Made by a program: the position numbers and the translations under genes
Assembly (NCBI RefSeq): GCF_016908325.1
Contig: NZ_JAFBDR010000002.1
Location: 124,001 to 188,000, forward strand
Origin: Aquibacillus albus
Lineage (GTDB): Bacteria; Bacillota; Bacilli; Bacillales; Amphibacillaceae
Direction of reading: 5' to 3'
DNA length: 64,000 bases
The notes under the pieces: model-generated
The model's database searches: none
What the model was told of the DNA's origin: nothing
Seen by the model: the letters and a program-made list of their open reading frames with translations, nothing else
In this document: positions 34,495-44,294 of the stretch, in pieces
Numbering within the stretch: position 1 is the first letter of the stretch
Layout of the letters: each line of letters begins with the position of its first letter

Positions 34495-36519
34495 CTAGTT
34501 AACTATTTTTATAGACTCCATAAGAGAAAGCTTCGGTACACTAATAGTAAGTAGGCCATTATCCGCAGTAAACTCATAATCTTCTCCAGTTACTAAACTT
34601 TTAACAGATGTTGGCTTCCCTTCATATGGAACTGTAGCTTTTAAATCGTGCATCGTGATTGGTTCATAAAAACTAATACCGAAATGACCGGAACCATTAA
34701 CCAAATGCAATAGTTGAGCATTTTTATCTTTTTGCTCATATAGACTTGCTTCTACCATTGGAGAAAGGTTACCACCTATTGGTTGAATACCGACAAACTG
34801 TTCTAATAATTCTGCAATAAAATCTATTGTATTTGCATAGCCTTGGCGATAGAATAATTGCCCTGGTTCCCAAGGTATATACACACCTTTACCTTCACCA
34901 TAGGAATGAACCGTAAAGCCTGGATGTTCCGTCGGATCATTCGTAGAATAACAACGTTCTGGTGGTCCAAACATCTGAGGTGGAATGAGGTTTAAATGTT
35001 TTTCCACTTCATTCTCATATTCAGCAAAAACATAATTTCCATCTAAATACAACAAATTAGTCACCGGGAGCCTTTTGTAAGGTTTGTTATTAGCTATATG
35101 AAGATAGGCTGAACGCATGTCAGAACGGATAATATTAACATCTTGAATACCAAGACATTTTAGTGCTGGTTGCTGACGCTCTTGATACTCGTCATCTTGG
35201 AAACCGGCTTTAGAAACTGCAATTACTGTACCTCCCTCAGAAGCAAACGCGTCTAACTTCTCAGCTAGTTCATCACTAATTGGCTGGTAGTCTGGCACAA
35301 TCATCACCTGATATTTATCCCATGACAAATTTAAAGCATTATCGTTCATGATTGTATCAAACGGAAAATGGTTTTCCGTTAAGAATCTAAACCAACCTCG
35401 AAATTCTTTTTGATTACCATCAGACCCATTTATAAGACCTATTTTAGCGCTAGAAATTAGATTAAGATATTCTTGTTCATTAGCTGCGTGATAATGAAAC
35501 ACCTTCTTAACCTGCTCATAGCCAGATTTATCTTGGTGGTTATCAAGTCTACCAATTAAGTAGTAATCAAGCGCACCTCCATTAGCAAGCGCTTGTGCAA
35601 GTCTGAGCGATTGTTGGTGTGGGGAGACGGCAACATGTCTTGTTGGAAAATCGATAAAATCTACGGTTGTATTGCTGGATACCATATTCGGATAGGAACT
35701 AGTGACATATTTCGTATTATCCGAAGCACTATATTGCCAACGCGGCAGTTCACGGTCCAAGGCAGTATTGGACTCTTGCCGGAAAAAGCCCTCTTGAAGT
35801 TCTAGATTATTGGCAATACTAAGGTCTGGACGTATATTTTGGATAAATTTATACTGTTTTTGCTTGAAATCTTGTAACGTTCTTGTCTTAAATAGTAAGT
35901 ATTTTTTGTAGACAGGATCATTTGGATCTTCTGTTTTTGGCAGGTCTTCATTAAACATATCGGCGAATTTTTGCTCACAACTGTCACAGTGGCAAATACC
36001 ATATTGAACACCGCTATAGTCTCTAACCTGATAGCCCCCCATATTAAAGAACATACCGTCCACGTCAAGGGTGGTGATTGTTTCTTTAATAATTTCAAAA
36101 GCATAACGTTGTTGATATTCACTATTTAGGCAGACATGAACATCGCCATTATAGTCAACTATTTTACCTTTTGGACTAATATAAGCCCATTCTGGGTGCA
36201 TCTCGTATATAGGTCTACGTACTTTCGAGAAGTCTGTTCTAGCTACTACTTTGATATCGGCATCATGACAGGCTTTAATGATTTTTTCCAGGCTATCCCC
36301 TTGCAAATATTGACTTTGAAAATGATACGGCAGTTTTGTCGGATAACTAGCAATGATACCGGAAGTATTAATCATTGCTACATTTGCCTTAAACTCCTGT
36401 AACTCAGCAACGTATTGTTCGGCATCAATATCCACCATGTCAATTTCACGCAGGTTCGTTTGAATTTGTCTCCAAGGTCTATCTTTCCACCAATCTACTC
36501 TTTCTTCCTGTTTCCCCAT
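34495..36519 (-). CDS. GHL6-type putative glycoside hydrolase 1
   Basis: A cytosolic protein of 674 residues, no signal peptide. The start is the ATG of MGKQEERVDWW after AAGGAGG. The N-terminal TIM barrel (about 20-350) resembles the hypothetical glycosyl hydrolase 6 family: NTSGIIASYPTKLPYHFQS, VVARTDFSKVR, and DGMFFNMGGYQVRDYSG at the end of the fourth strand. A Cys cluster GICHCDSCEQKF (about 175) may bind metal. The middle part (380-500) looks like a beta-galactosidase trimerisation/glutamine-amidotransferase-like domain, and the C-terminus is a beta-sandwich. A paralogue is at 38503. The substrate is unknown, presumably an imported oligosaccharide. Confidence 0.75.
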   Translation of the reverse strand: MGKQEERVDWWKDRPWRQIQTNLREIDMVDIDAEQYVAELQEFKANVAMINTSGIIASYPTKLPYHFQSQYLQGDSLEKIIKACHDADIKVVARTDFSKVRRPIYEMHPEWAYISPKGKIVDYNGDVHVCLNSEYQQRYAFEIIKETITTLDVDGMFFNMGGYQVRDYSGVQYGICHCDSCEQKFADMFNEDLPKTEDPNDPVYKKYLLFKTRTLQDFKQKQYKFIQNIRPDLSIANNLELQEGFFRQESNTALDRELPRWQYSASDNTKYVTSSYPNMVSSNTTVDFIDFPTRHVAVSPHQQSLRLAQALANGGALDYYLIGRLDNHQDKSGYEQVKKVFHYHAANEQEYLNLISSAKIGLINGSDGNQKEFRGWFRFLTENHFPFDTIMNDNALNLSWDKYQVMIVPDYQPISDELAEKLDAFASEGGTVIAVSKAGFQDDEYQERQQPALKCLGIQDVNIIRSDMRSAYLHIANNKPYKRLPVTNLLYLDGNYVFAEYENEVEKHLNLIPPQMFGPPERCYSTNDPTEHPGFTVHSYGEGKGVYIPWEPGQLFYRQGYANTIDFIAELLEQFVGIQPIGGNLSPMVEASLYEQKDKNAQLLHLVNGSGHFGISFYEPITMHDLKATVPYEGKPTSVKSLVTGEDYEFTADNGLLTISVPKLSLMESIKIVN

Positions 36520-36567
36520 ATTCTTCCTCCTTATTAGCATTTATTTTTTAGCCTTGCCCGAATGTGC

Positions 36568-37431
36568 TCACTTGTTGAATAATCGATGTAAAGCACTGTG
36601 GTCTTCATCCGCGAATCCCTGTTCAGAAAGTTGATTGAATTGATCAAAAATTTGGGAAGCATAGGTCATATCTGCATTTGATGACTCTGCCATGGATATC
36701 GCATTGCGTAAATCTTTCGCATGTAGCTTCACACGAAAACCTGGTGAATATTGCTCATTATTGATATTCTCAATTTTAGTATCTAGCACTCGACTTCCTG
36801 CTAATCCACCTTTAATCGCTTCATAGGCTACTTTTAGGTCTACACCTGCTTTTTTCCCAAAAGCAAAGGCTTCTGACATAGCGGCTATATTGACACCAAC
36901 GACGATTTGATTCATTAGCTTCACTGTATTACCTGCACCAACTTCACCGACTCTTGTAACTGATTTCCCCATTGTATGAAGTAAGGATTTACACTTTTCG
37001 AAAACCTTTTCATTTCCACCTACCATAATTGCTAAAATTCCTTCAATGGCTCCGACGTCACCGCCACTAACTGGTGCATCTAATAAATGTGCTCCCCGTT
37101 CACTTAATTTCTCTGAGACCTTCACAGCAACGAGTGGATTAATGGAACTCATATCGATGACAATTTTATCCTCGGAGATTCCCTCTATGACACCCTCTTC
37201 TCCTAGTACCACCTTTTCTACATCTGGAGAATCTGGAAGCATCGTGATAATGACATCCGAAGCCTCTGCAATTTCTTTAGGACTTTCACAAGCTTCTGCA
37301 CCCATATTTGCTAATTCATCTACAGCTTCTCTACTCCGATTGTGTACGTACAAAGGGTAACCGGCTTTCAACACATTTTTGGCCATTGGTTTACCCATAA
37401 TTCCTAATCCAATGAACCCTACTTTAAACAT
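36568..37431 (-). CDS. 3-hydroxyacid dehydrogenase family (tartronate semialdehyde reductase-like)
   Basis: A protein of 287 residues. NAD(P) site VGFIGLGIMGKPMAKNVLKAG (residues 4-24), substrate strand DAPVSGGDVGAIEGILAIMVGG, and the catalytic Lys in GAGNTVKLMNQIVVG (about 171). This is the beta-hydroxyacid dehydrogenase family that contains GarR/GlxR, which reduces tartronate semialdehyde to glycerate. No glyoxylate carboligase lies in the window, so another 3-hydroxyacid is equally possible. It is in one operon with the 2-hydroxyacid dehydrogenase (50 bases upstream) and the GHL6 gene (50 bases downstream). Confidence 0.87.
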   Translation of the reverse strand: MFKVGFIGLGIMGKPMAKNVLKAGYPLYVHNRSREAVDELANMGAEACESPKEIAEASDVIITMLPDSPDVEKVVLGEEGVIEGISEDKIVIDMSSINPLVAVKVSEKLSERGAHLLDAPVSGGDVGAIEGILAIMVGGNEKVFEKCKSLLHTMGKSVTRVGEVGAGNTVKLMNQIVVGVNIAAMSEAFAFGKKAGVDLKVAYEAIKGGLAGSRVLDTKIENINNEQYSPGFRVKLHAKDLRNAISMAESSNADMTYASQIFDQFNQLSEQGFADEDHSALHRLFNK

Positions 37432-37483
37432 AAAAACTCCTCCTAAAATCTTTTATTTTCACTATAATCACCATTTGAGCGAA

Positions 37484-38449
37484 TTAATATCCCTTACCAA
37501 ATTCCCGAACGTTCACCATTTGTTCTGTTTTACCTTCAACAAAACAATCTAAATTTGATAGAAACACTTTAGAAAACCTTTGCTTGAAACCATCTCCACT
37601 TCCAGCGCAATGAGGTGTAATAATAATATTGTCTAAACCCCAAAAGGCACTTTCTTTTGGAAGATAGCCTAATTTAAATTCGTCAACAAATACATCTAGA
37701 GCAGCGCCTGCAATCTTGTTATCTTTTAAATAGGCCAATAGGATATCTTCATTAATTAATGCCCCTCTAGAAATATTGATCAAATATGATTGAGGCTTCA
37801 TTAGTTTGAATTGTTCCTCATCTATTAGATTTTTTGTTTTATCCGTTAAGGGCAACGTTAGTACATTAAAATCACTTCGAGCAATAACATCATTAATCTC
37901 TTCAGGCTTATAAATACGGTCAAATTCTGGTAGTTGTCTTCCATCGGTATTTATCCCAATTGTTTTCATACCAAATGCTTTAGCGCGCTTAGCGGTTTCT
38001 GTACCAACATCTCCTGTACCAATTATTCCAACAGTCTTGCCGCTTAAGTTAATAAAGCCTCCTACTTTCGACCAAGAACAATCAAACTGATTTTTCATCA
38101 CTGTAGCACTCTTTCTAGAAAGCATTAGCATTTTACATAAAATATCCTCTGAAATTGGAACGCCCATCCCACCACGAGCGTTAATGACTATAATTCCCCG
38201 TTCCTGCAAGTAATCCATCGGTAATCGTTCAATCCCAATATGTGCAACTTGTACCCATTTCACTTGCTTACATTGTTCTAGGAAGTCCTTTTGGAGTGTA
38301 CGGTGATTAGCAATGATAATATCTGCATCTGCATATTCCATGCTGTCAATTAACGCCTGTTCAGAATCTAACTGATTGACCTGTACTCCTTTTGCTTCCA
38401 TTTCTTGTATCTGCTCTGGACTGAATGAAAAAGTTGAAACTAACTTCAT
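37484..38449 (-). CDS. D-isomer 2-hydroxyacid dehydrogenase
   Basis: A protein of 321 residues with NAD motif GIIGTGDVGTETAKRAKAFG near residue 140 and the catalytic residues of the family: Arg in INISRGALINE, Glu in DVFVDEFK, His in ITPHCAGSGDGF. It interconverts a 2-keto acid and a D-2-hydroxy acid; glyoxylate or hydroxypyruvate would fit the neighbouring glycolate genes. The N-terminus is atypical and the exact substrate is unclear. The ATG is preceded by AGGAGGTAAT. A terminator-like hairpin lies between it and the GHL6 gene upstream, so read-through or an internal promoter is needed. Confidence 0.87.
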   Translation of the reverse strand: MKLVSTFSFSPEQIQEMEAKGVQVNQLDSEQALIDSMEYADADIIIANHRTLQKDFLEQCKQVKWVQVAHIGIERLPMDYLQERGIIVINARGGMGVPISEDILCKMLMLSRKSATVMKNQFDCSWSKVGGFINLSGKTVGIIGTGDVGTETAKRAKAFGMKTIGINTDGRQLPEFDRIYKPEEINDVIARSDFNVLTLPLTDKTKNLIDEEQFKLMKPQSYLINISRGALINEDILLAYLKDNKIAGAALDVFVDEFKLGYLPKESAFWGLDNIIITPHCAGSGDGFKQRFSKVFLSNLDCFVEGKTEQMVNVREFGKGY

Positions 38450-38465
38450 TTTTATTACCTCCTAA

Positions 38466-38510
38466 AAAAGTGTAACCGAATGCCTATTTAAATAGGTTTG
38501 ATTTACACTT
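38466..38510 (-). terminator. Terminator overlapping the stop of the second GHL6 gene
   Basis: AAGTGTAA and TTACACTT arms, with an inner CCTATTTAAATAGG palindrome, are followed by TTTTTAGG on the minus strand. The outer arm includes the TAA stop codon at 38503-38505. Confidence 0.6.
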
Positions 38511-40509
38511 TCAATACGACTGCTGAGAAGTCTTTTAATACAGGTAACTCTATCTTGATTCCGTCATCACCATTGGTATACGAAACTTCTTCCTTGTCCT
38601 CTAAATTAATCAACTGCTTGCAATTGTTTAGTTGAGGTAAATGGACTTGTACTTCATGGACCGGTATAGGCTCATAATAGGAAACTCCATTAAACCCAGA
38701 AAGGTTGAGTAAGTGTAAGATATAGGTATCGTCATCCAATTGATTTAAAAATACTTCCACACTTTGGGGCGCATTTGTTCTTAACATAGATTGGTAATCT
38801 ACTACATTGTCCAATAAATCAATGATAATCCGCTTGTTATCATCAAAACCGAGATTATAATAGAGCTTTCCCGGATGCCAAGGAAGATAGATAGATTTTT
38901 GTTGATCATTAGAAACGATACCTAGCCCGAATGAGTCTTGTGACATTTCATGTCCAAAAGCCCGCTCTGGCGGGCCAAACAATGCTGGTTTAACTAGCGG
39001 TAGATTTTTGTAAGCTTTGGAGCCAAATTTCACACGACAAAAAGCCCCATCTAGTACTACCCAATCCCGTTCCATAAAACTTTTAAATACTTCCTTGTCC
39101 TCTGTTTTTAAATAGGCAGCTTCACGTGAAAAAACTTTAATTCCATCCAGTTTTGCATCGAAATGTTCTTGCAAGAACTGTTGATTTTCTTCATCCTGTG
39201 TAAACGATCTTCCTGTGCTTATCAAACAGCCTCCTTTCTTGGAGTATGCCCTAAGAACCTCGAGCTCCTCACTTGAAAATGCCAATATATCAGGAATAAT
39301 CAACGTTTGATAGCGGTTCAAGCATTCCCTATTATCCATAAATGTTTTTTGTTGCAGAACATCAAATAAGACATGCTCTTCCTTCAGCATTTTGAACAAA
39401 CCCAGATATTCCTTAGAGTCTGCTTGCAGCGTTTTTCTGGGCTTGATTAAAGCAACTTCGCTTACCGATTGAAAGTTACCATAATATTGCTCGTTTTTCT
39501 TATGATAGTTAAAAATATCTGCAACAATCGGTAAATTTTCACGGTCCGGATAATCTTCAAAAACACCAATAATACAAAAATCTAACCCAGATCCACTCGC
39601 CAAGCTTTCTTTTAACCTAATATTGATTTCATGTTTAGACACAGCGGTGAAACGATGGACTAAATCAACCGCATTAATACTGCAATTGCTTATTAATTTT
39701 TGATCCCAGGAATCTTCTATCGCTTTCACATTTTCTGATGCAGAATATAACCACATTGGATGAGGTCTAGTCTTGCTCGTATTGGATTCATTCCGGACAA
39801 TATCGACTTTATGGTCACTATAAGTAGAGATGGCAATGTCTCTGTTTTTGCTTTTCACTAAATCGTACACCCGATCTAACATCTTAGAGGCAGTTACCTC
39901 TCGATAAATTAAGTGCTTTTGATAAACAGGATCATCCTCATCAACTTTTTCTGGTAAATCCAAGCCAAACATCTCATGGAATTTTGTTTTACAGCTATCA
40001 CAGTGACAAATTCCGTGATCATTACCGCTGTAATCAAACGTGTTGTAGCCAAACCAGTTAAAGAAGATTCCGTCTACATCATAGTTAGTAAGAACCTCAT
40101 CAATAATTTTTAACGAGTATTCCTGTTGATAATAGCTACTAATACAGGAATGAACGATACCGTGATAATTCACTTCTTTCCCTTCTTTAGTCCTGTAGAA
40201 CCATTCCGGTTTCTTCTCAAAAATACTTTCATGTGCTTTACTAAAATCAAATCGGACAATGACTTTCATACCGTTTGCATGGGCCTTATCCAGAGCTTCT
40301 CGAAGCATATCTGTTTTCTGGTTTGCTGCTCGGTAATGATACTCAAGCTTTGTTGGATAGAATGCGAATATGCCCCCCGCATTCATCATCAACACATTTG
40401 CATTTAGTTCCTTTAACTGACTTATTAAAGCATCTACATTGAGATTGGCATCTTTTTCCCGAAGGTTATTTTGAATCATCCTTAAATTATTATTTGACCA
40501 CCATGCCAT
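38503..40509 (-). CDS. GHL6-type putative glycoside hydrolase 2
   Basis: A protein of 668 residues, no signal peptide. It is a paralogue of the gene at 34495 with the same order of landmarks: MNAGGIFAFYPTKLEYHYR, VIVRFDFSKAHES, HSCISSYYQQEYS, DGIFFNWFGYNTFDYSG, GICHCDSCKTKFHEMFG, later LFGPPERAFGHE and LPWHPGKLYYNLG. In both proteins the strand-4 motif carries Asn where many TIM-barrel glycosidases have Asp or Glu (FFNW, FFNM), so the catalytic acids must be elsewhere. It lies directly after the ABC permease genes, consistent with intracellular processing of the imported substrate. Function not known. Confidence 0.75.
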   Translation of the reverse strand: MAWWSNNNLRMIQNNLREKDANLNVDALISQLKELNANVLMMNAGGIFAFYPTKLEYHYRAANQKTDMLREALDKAHANGMKVIVRFDFSKAHESIFEKKPEWFYRTKEGKEVNYHGIVHSCISSYYQQEYSLKIIDEVLTNYDVDGIFFNWFGYNTFDYSGNDHGICHCDSCKTKFHEMFGLDLPEKVDEDDPVYQKHLIYREVTASKMLDRVYDLVKSKNRDIAISTYSDHKVDIVRNESNTSKTRPHPMWLYSASENVKAIEDSWDQKLISNCSINAVDLVHRFTAVSKHEINIRLKESLASGSGLDFCIIGVFEDYPDRENLPIVADIFNYHKKNEQYYGNFQSVSEVALIKPRKTLQADSKEYLGLFKMLKEEHVLFDVLQQKTFMDNRECLNRYQTLIIPDILAFSSEELEVLRAYSKKGGCLISTGRSFTQDEENQQFLQEHFDAKLDGIKVFSREAAYLKTEDKEVFKSFMERDWVVLDGAFCRVKFGSKAYKNLPLVKPALFGPPERAFGHEMSQDSFGLGIVSNDQQKSIYLPWHPGKLYYNLGFDDNKRIIIDLLDNVVDYQSMLRTNAPQSVEVFLNQLDDDTYILHLLNLSGFNGVSYYEPIPVHEVQVHLPQLNNCKQLINLEDKEEVSYTNGDDGIKIELPVLKDFSAVVLKV

Positions 40510-40544
40510 ATAACCTCACTCCATTCCTTTCTTACTTTTGTTAG

Positions 40545-41435
40545 CTACTCTTTAACGGATCCCAGTGTAATCCCATGAATGAAGTATCGTTGAAGAAACG
40601 GGTAGATTAACAAAATTGGAATCATCGCTATAAAAATCTTAGCTGCATTCAGCGTACGATTAGATAATTCAGCCATCATCTTTAATTGCTCTTCATTCAT
40701 AATATCGGGGTTTAGTACAATGACCATCTGTTGAATATAGGTCTGTAATGGATAAAATTCTTCTCTCGTCATAAAAATTAATCCATATAAAAATTCATTC
40801 CAATGAAAAACGATAGAAAACAAAGTCACTGTAGCAAGAACAGGAACCGACAAAGGAATAAAAATGTAAATCAACATCTTCCAAGGACCTGCCCCATCAA
40901 TGAGAGCTGACTCTTCAATAGATTTTGGTAAATTCCGGAAAAAATTCACAGTTAAAATAACGTTAAACACAAGTCCTTGAGCCCCAGCCACTAGGACAAG
41001 TGCCCAAATGTTATTAATTAGTCCTAAAGATTTTACCGTTAAATATAAAGGAATTAAGCCTCCATTAAAAAGCATGGTAAAAACAAGGATCCACATCAAT
41101 ATATTTCTGTGTTTAAAATCTTTCGAACTCTTGGACAGAGGGTACGCCAACATGGCAACAATGATAAAGTTTAAAAGTCCTCCTAAAAAAATTCGTTGTA
41201 TAGAAATCCAGAAAGACTTAAAAAATTGACCCTCATCTAAAAGCTGAATATAGGAATTAATATTAAAATCTACCGGCCATAACCAAACTTGCCCTGCTGC
41301 AGCAGCTGTCTTAGAGCTCAGTGAAAGAGCGAAAGTGTACCAAATAGGTAGGATGCAAGAAATCGTAATCACTGTTAATAAGGTAATTAACACGATATCA
41401 AATATCCTTGACCCCATCGTAGTGTCTTTGACCAT
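40545..41435 (-). CDS. ABC oligosaccharide permease (YtcP/LplC type)
   Basis: A protein of 296 residues with six membrane helices and the EAA loop LPKSIEESALIDGAGPWKMLIYIFIPLSVP near residue 185. The C-terminal PFLQRYFIHGITLGSVKE is typical of the LplC/YtcP group. It is the second permease of the right-hand transporter. It follows the LplB-type gene by about 20 bases and precedes the GHL6 gene by 35 bases. LplABC-like systems in Bacilli import complex oligosaccharides, for example from pectin or alginate-type polymers. Confidence 0.93.
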   Translation of the reverse strand: MVKDTTMGSRIFDIVLITLLTVITISCILPIWYTFALSLSSKTAAAAGQVWLWPVDFNINSYIQLLDEGQFFKSFWISIQRIFLGGLLNFIIVAMLAYPLSKSSKDFKHRNILMWILVFTMLFNGGLIPLYLTVKSLGLINNIWALVLVAGAQGLVFNVILTVNFFRNLPKSIEESALIDGAGPWKMLIYIFIPLSVPVLATVTLFSIVFHWNEFLYGLIFMTREEFYPLQTYIQQMVIVLNPDIMNEEQLKMMAELSNRTLNAAKIFIAMIPILLIYPFLQRYFIHGITLGSVKE

Positions 41436-41453
41436 TATTCATCCCTCCATTCG

Positions 41454-42416
41454 TTAGAAAATACGATAATTAGTATATCTGTACGCCAAGCTATAAGAAA
41501 TGACGATCATAATAAAACCGACAACTGATTTCAGAAGACCTACCGCAGTTCCTAATTCATACTGTAAGTCCAACAAACCTACCCTATATACCCACGTATC
41601 AATGATGTCTCCTGTTGAATAAACCAAAGGATTGTATAAGTTAAAAACTTGGTCAAATCCAGCATTTAAAACTTGCCCCAAGCTAAGTACTGCAAGTAAA
41701 GCTGCTGTTGTACGAATACCAGGTAAAGTTATATGCCATAGCATTCTTAATCGATTCGCACCATCTATAGACGCAGCCTCATATAATGCAGGATTAATAC
41801 CTGTTAAAGCTGCTAAATAGATGATTGTGTTAAATCCAAACTCTTTCCAAACATCACTTCCTGCTAAGAAATAAGGAAATAATTCAGCCTTTGCAAAAAA
41901 CAAAATTGGTTCATCAAGTCCAAATAAAGCAAGTAGTTGGTTAACTGGCCCTCCATAAGAGAAGATATCAAGGATAATCCCGCCTAAAATAACCCATGAT
42001 AAAAAGTGTGGTAAATATACAATTGTTTGAACCGACCGTTTAAAAATCATATTACGCGCTTCATTGAGCATTAAAGCAAAAACAAGAGGAACAATTAGGT
42101 TTCCTACTATTTTTAAACAAGCAATGAAAAGGGTATTAAAGAAGATATTCCATGTATCTTTTAGAACGAACATATATTCAAATGTTCCAAGTCCAATCCA
42201 TTCCGATCCAAATATTCCTTCGGCAGGGTTATAATTCTGAAATGCGATAGCAATACCGAACATCGGCACAATGCAAAATATAGTAACCCAAACGAATCCC
42301 GGCAAAAGCATCAGATAATAATGCTTAACAAAACTATTGGATTTAGGAGAATTGTTTCTCTTTTTCATAGGTTTAGTACTCGTTACCATTTCCTTCGTTT
42401 CAGTGGAGACAGACAT
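41454..42416 (-). CDS. ABC oligosaccharide permease (LplB type)
   Basis: A protein of 320 residues with a charged cytosolic N-terminus (TSTKPMKKRNNSPKSN) and six membrane helices. The LplB signature GLLKSVVGFIMIVISYSLAYRYTNYRIF is at the C-terminus and the EAA motif (PALYEAASIDGANRLRMLWHITLPGI) near residue 200. It pairs with the YtcP-type permease. A strong stem-loop at 42453-42483 lies between this gene and the binding-protein gene upstream. Confidence 0.93.
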   Translation of the reverse strand: MSVSTETKEMVTSTKPMKKRNNSPKSNSFVKHYYLMLLPGFVWVTIFCIVPMFGIAIAFQNYNPAEGIFGSEWIGLGTFEYMFVLKDTWNIFFNTLFIACLKIVGNLIVPLVFALMLNEARNMIFKRSVQTIVYLPHFLSWVILGGIILDIFSYGGPVNQLLALFGLDEPILFFAKAELFPYFLAGSDVWKEFGFNTIIYLAALTGINPALYEAASIDGANRLRMLWHITLPGIRTTAALLAVLSLGQVLNAGFDQVFNLYNPLVYSTGDIIDTWVYRVGLLDLQYELGTAVGLLKSVVGFIMIVISYSLAYRYTNYRIF

Positions 42417-42452
42417 AATCTTTCACTTCCTTTCTACTGTTATTTTTAATAG

Positions 42453-42483
42453 GAGGCGCAATGCTACTAACAGCATGCGCCTC
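42453..42483 (-). terminator. Intercistronic hairpin between binding protein and LplB genes
   Basis: On the minus strand GAGGCGCATGCT and AGCATTGCGCCTC pair around GTTAGT and are followed by CTATTAAAAATAAC. It is placed exactly like the hairpin in the left transporter operon. Confidence 0.6.
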
Positions 42484-42499
42484 ATATTATTCGGTGAAG

Positions 42500-44239
42500 T
42501 TACTTCACGATATCTCTTACTTCGGAAGTAATTGTGTCTCCACCCTGTTTTTTCCAATCTTCAACAAACTTGTCGAAATCATCTAATGGAGCTGCTCCCA
42601 TAATAATTTTTAGGAACGTTTCTGTTTCAAGCTTCATCAAGTTTGCCCATCTCTCCGACATAGTCGGAGTTTGCTCATAAACGAGACTCGATATATCATT
42701 TCTATTCGGATCTCGAATCGGTCTAGTTCCAACAACACGAGCATATATTCTCGGAAGTGTCACAATGTTATCGGTATTCCAATATTCTAAGTCATACTCA
42801 TCATATGGTTCTTTTTTAACTTCAAGATAATCATCATAATCCTGTTCATATAGAGAAGGTTCCCAAGGTACATCTAAAATTTCTCTTGGCTCACCATCGA
42901 TTGCAACTCTTTCAATTAACTCAGCAATTCGATACATTTGGTCGCGCATCTGAGTATCTACTCTAAGTGGAATATGACTTGCATCTAAACCATGTTCAAA
43001 TTCATAATAATCACCGTAAGTTAATCTGTAATTAAGTGCTTTTACTGCTGCCTCAGGATGTTCATAATCTTTTCTCACGACAATAAAGTTATTTGATGTA
43101 GCATTAACCGTTTGATTCCACTTACCTTCACCGTTTAGAGGTACAGCATAAGCTTGCCAGTTAGCAGTCGGATCACCTTTCCAGGCATTAGATAGTGGTT
43201 CATAAACAGCCCATAATGACTGGAAGAATATACCTGCTTTTCCAGCTATAATTGGTTCATTATTATCCTTTCTAATTCCTAACTGGGTATCAATTAATCC
43301 TTCATCATACCAATCTCTTAAAAAAGAGAGAGCTTCTTTCGTTTCTGGTAGAACAGAACCATAGGTAGCTTGACCATCTGGCCCTTCAACCCAATAACCA
43401 GGGTAAGCATCTTTAGCATAGAATATGCTTCCTAACCCTTGATCAGCACCTTCAAGGAAAGTTGAATATAGTATGTCATTGACATCCATACCCATAATTC
43501 CAAGCGTGTCGTCTTGTCCATTTCCATCTGGGTCCTGTTCAATAAATGCTTTGGCAACTGTCTCTAAATCTTCTAATGTTTGAGGTACCTCCAAGCCAAG
43601 GTTATCTAACCAATCTTTTCTGATCCATAGATTTTTAATACTACCATCAGAGTGGTTAGAGCTCGGAATAGCCATCAACTTTCCATCAAAAGTTGCTGAT
43701 GCTAGTGCTTTACCATCTGAGGATGCCCATGCATCCTGAGACATTGGTAATGCATATTTAACAGCTTCAGATAAATCAGCTATCTGACCAGCTTCAACTA
43801 GTTTTCTTAGTTGAACTCTATTGACGATCATTGCATCAGGCAGGTCGTTACTAGCGATAGATAAACTTATCTTTTGGTCTTTATTTGTACAAGAAACTGA
43901 CCAATATTCCTTTAATTCAATATTTAAGTCTTCTTTAACTGCTCGTGTATACTCGTTGTCCTCCAGTGTGTCTCCCTCAGGTAAGCTCTTAGAAGCACCT
44001 GGTTCTACACAAATTCCTGTACTTAACGTAATTGTCTCATCATATTTACCTAATGGATCATAATCCACTTCAGCTTCTCCACCTGAGTCTCCTGAATCTG
44101 GAGTTGAAGAATCTGATGTGTCTGAAGAATCTTCTTGATTGTTGCTTGCTTGTTCTGCATTGTCTGAACTATTACAAGCGCTTAAAACAGTAACAAAAGC
44201 AAAAACTAACAATAAAATAATGACTTTGTTCTTCAGCAT
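42500..44239 (-). CDS. ABC oligosaccharide-binding lipoprotein (LplA type)
   Basis: A protein of 579 residues, long as is usual for LplA/AlgQ-type binding proteins. The lipoprotein signal has the lipidated Cys at residue 22 (VTVLSACNSS), followed by a Ser/Asp/Glu/Gln-rich tether to about residue 57. The binding domain includes WIRKDWLDNLGLEVPQTLED, DPDGNGQDDTLGI (an EF-hand-like Ca loop, DxDGNGxxD) and KVFVEDWKKQGG-like C-terminal helices. It delivers the substrate to the two permeases. The ATG is preceded by AAGGAGGC. A near-perfect cre site lies 55 bases upstream. Confidence 0.93.
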   Translation of the reverse strand: MLKNKVIILLLVFAFVTVLSACNSSDNAEQASNNQEDSSDTSDSSTPDSGDSGGEAEVDYDPLGKYDETITLSTGICVEPGASKSLPEGDTLEDNEYTRAVKEDLNIELKEYWSVSCTNKDQKISLSIASNDLPDAMIVNRVQLRKLVEAGQIADLSEAVKYALPMSQDAWASSDGKALASATFDGKLMAIPSSNHSDGSIKNLWIRKDWLDNLGLEVPQTLEDLETVAKAFIEQDPDGNGQDDTLGIMGMDVNDILYSTFLEGADQGLGSIFYAKDAYPGYWVEGPDGQATYGSVLPETKEALSFLRDWYDEGLIDTQLGIRKDNNEPIIAGKAGIFFQSLWAVYEPLSNAWKGDPTANWQAYAVPLNGEGKWNQTVNATSNNFIVVRKDYEHPEAAVKALNYRLTYGDYYEFEHGLDASHIPLRVDTQMRDQMYRIAELIERVAIDGEPREILDVPWEPSLYEQDYDDYLEVKKEPYDEYDLEYWNTDNIVTLPRIYARVVGTRPIRDPNRNDISSLVYEQTPTMSERWANLMKLETETFLKIIMGAAPLDDFDKFVEDWKKQGGDTITSEVRDIVK

Positions 44240-44294
44240 CTTTTTACGCCTCCTTATAAATTTAATTGTTTTACAATGTATATGTTACCACCAA

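Noticed and set aside
35586-35599. AAGCGCTT-type cre inside the first GHL6 gene
   Set aside because: It is part of the coding sequence for conserved residues and far from any promoter or start; the match is likely by chance.
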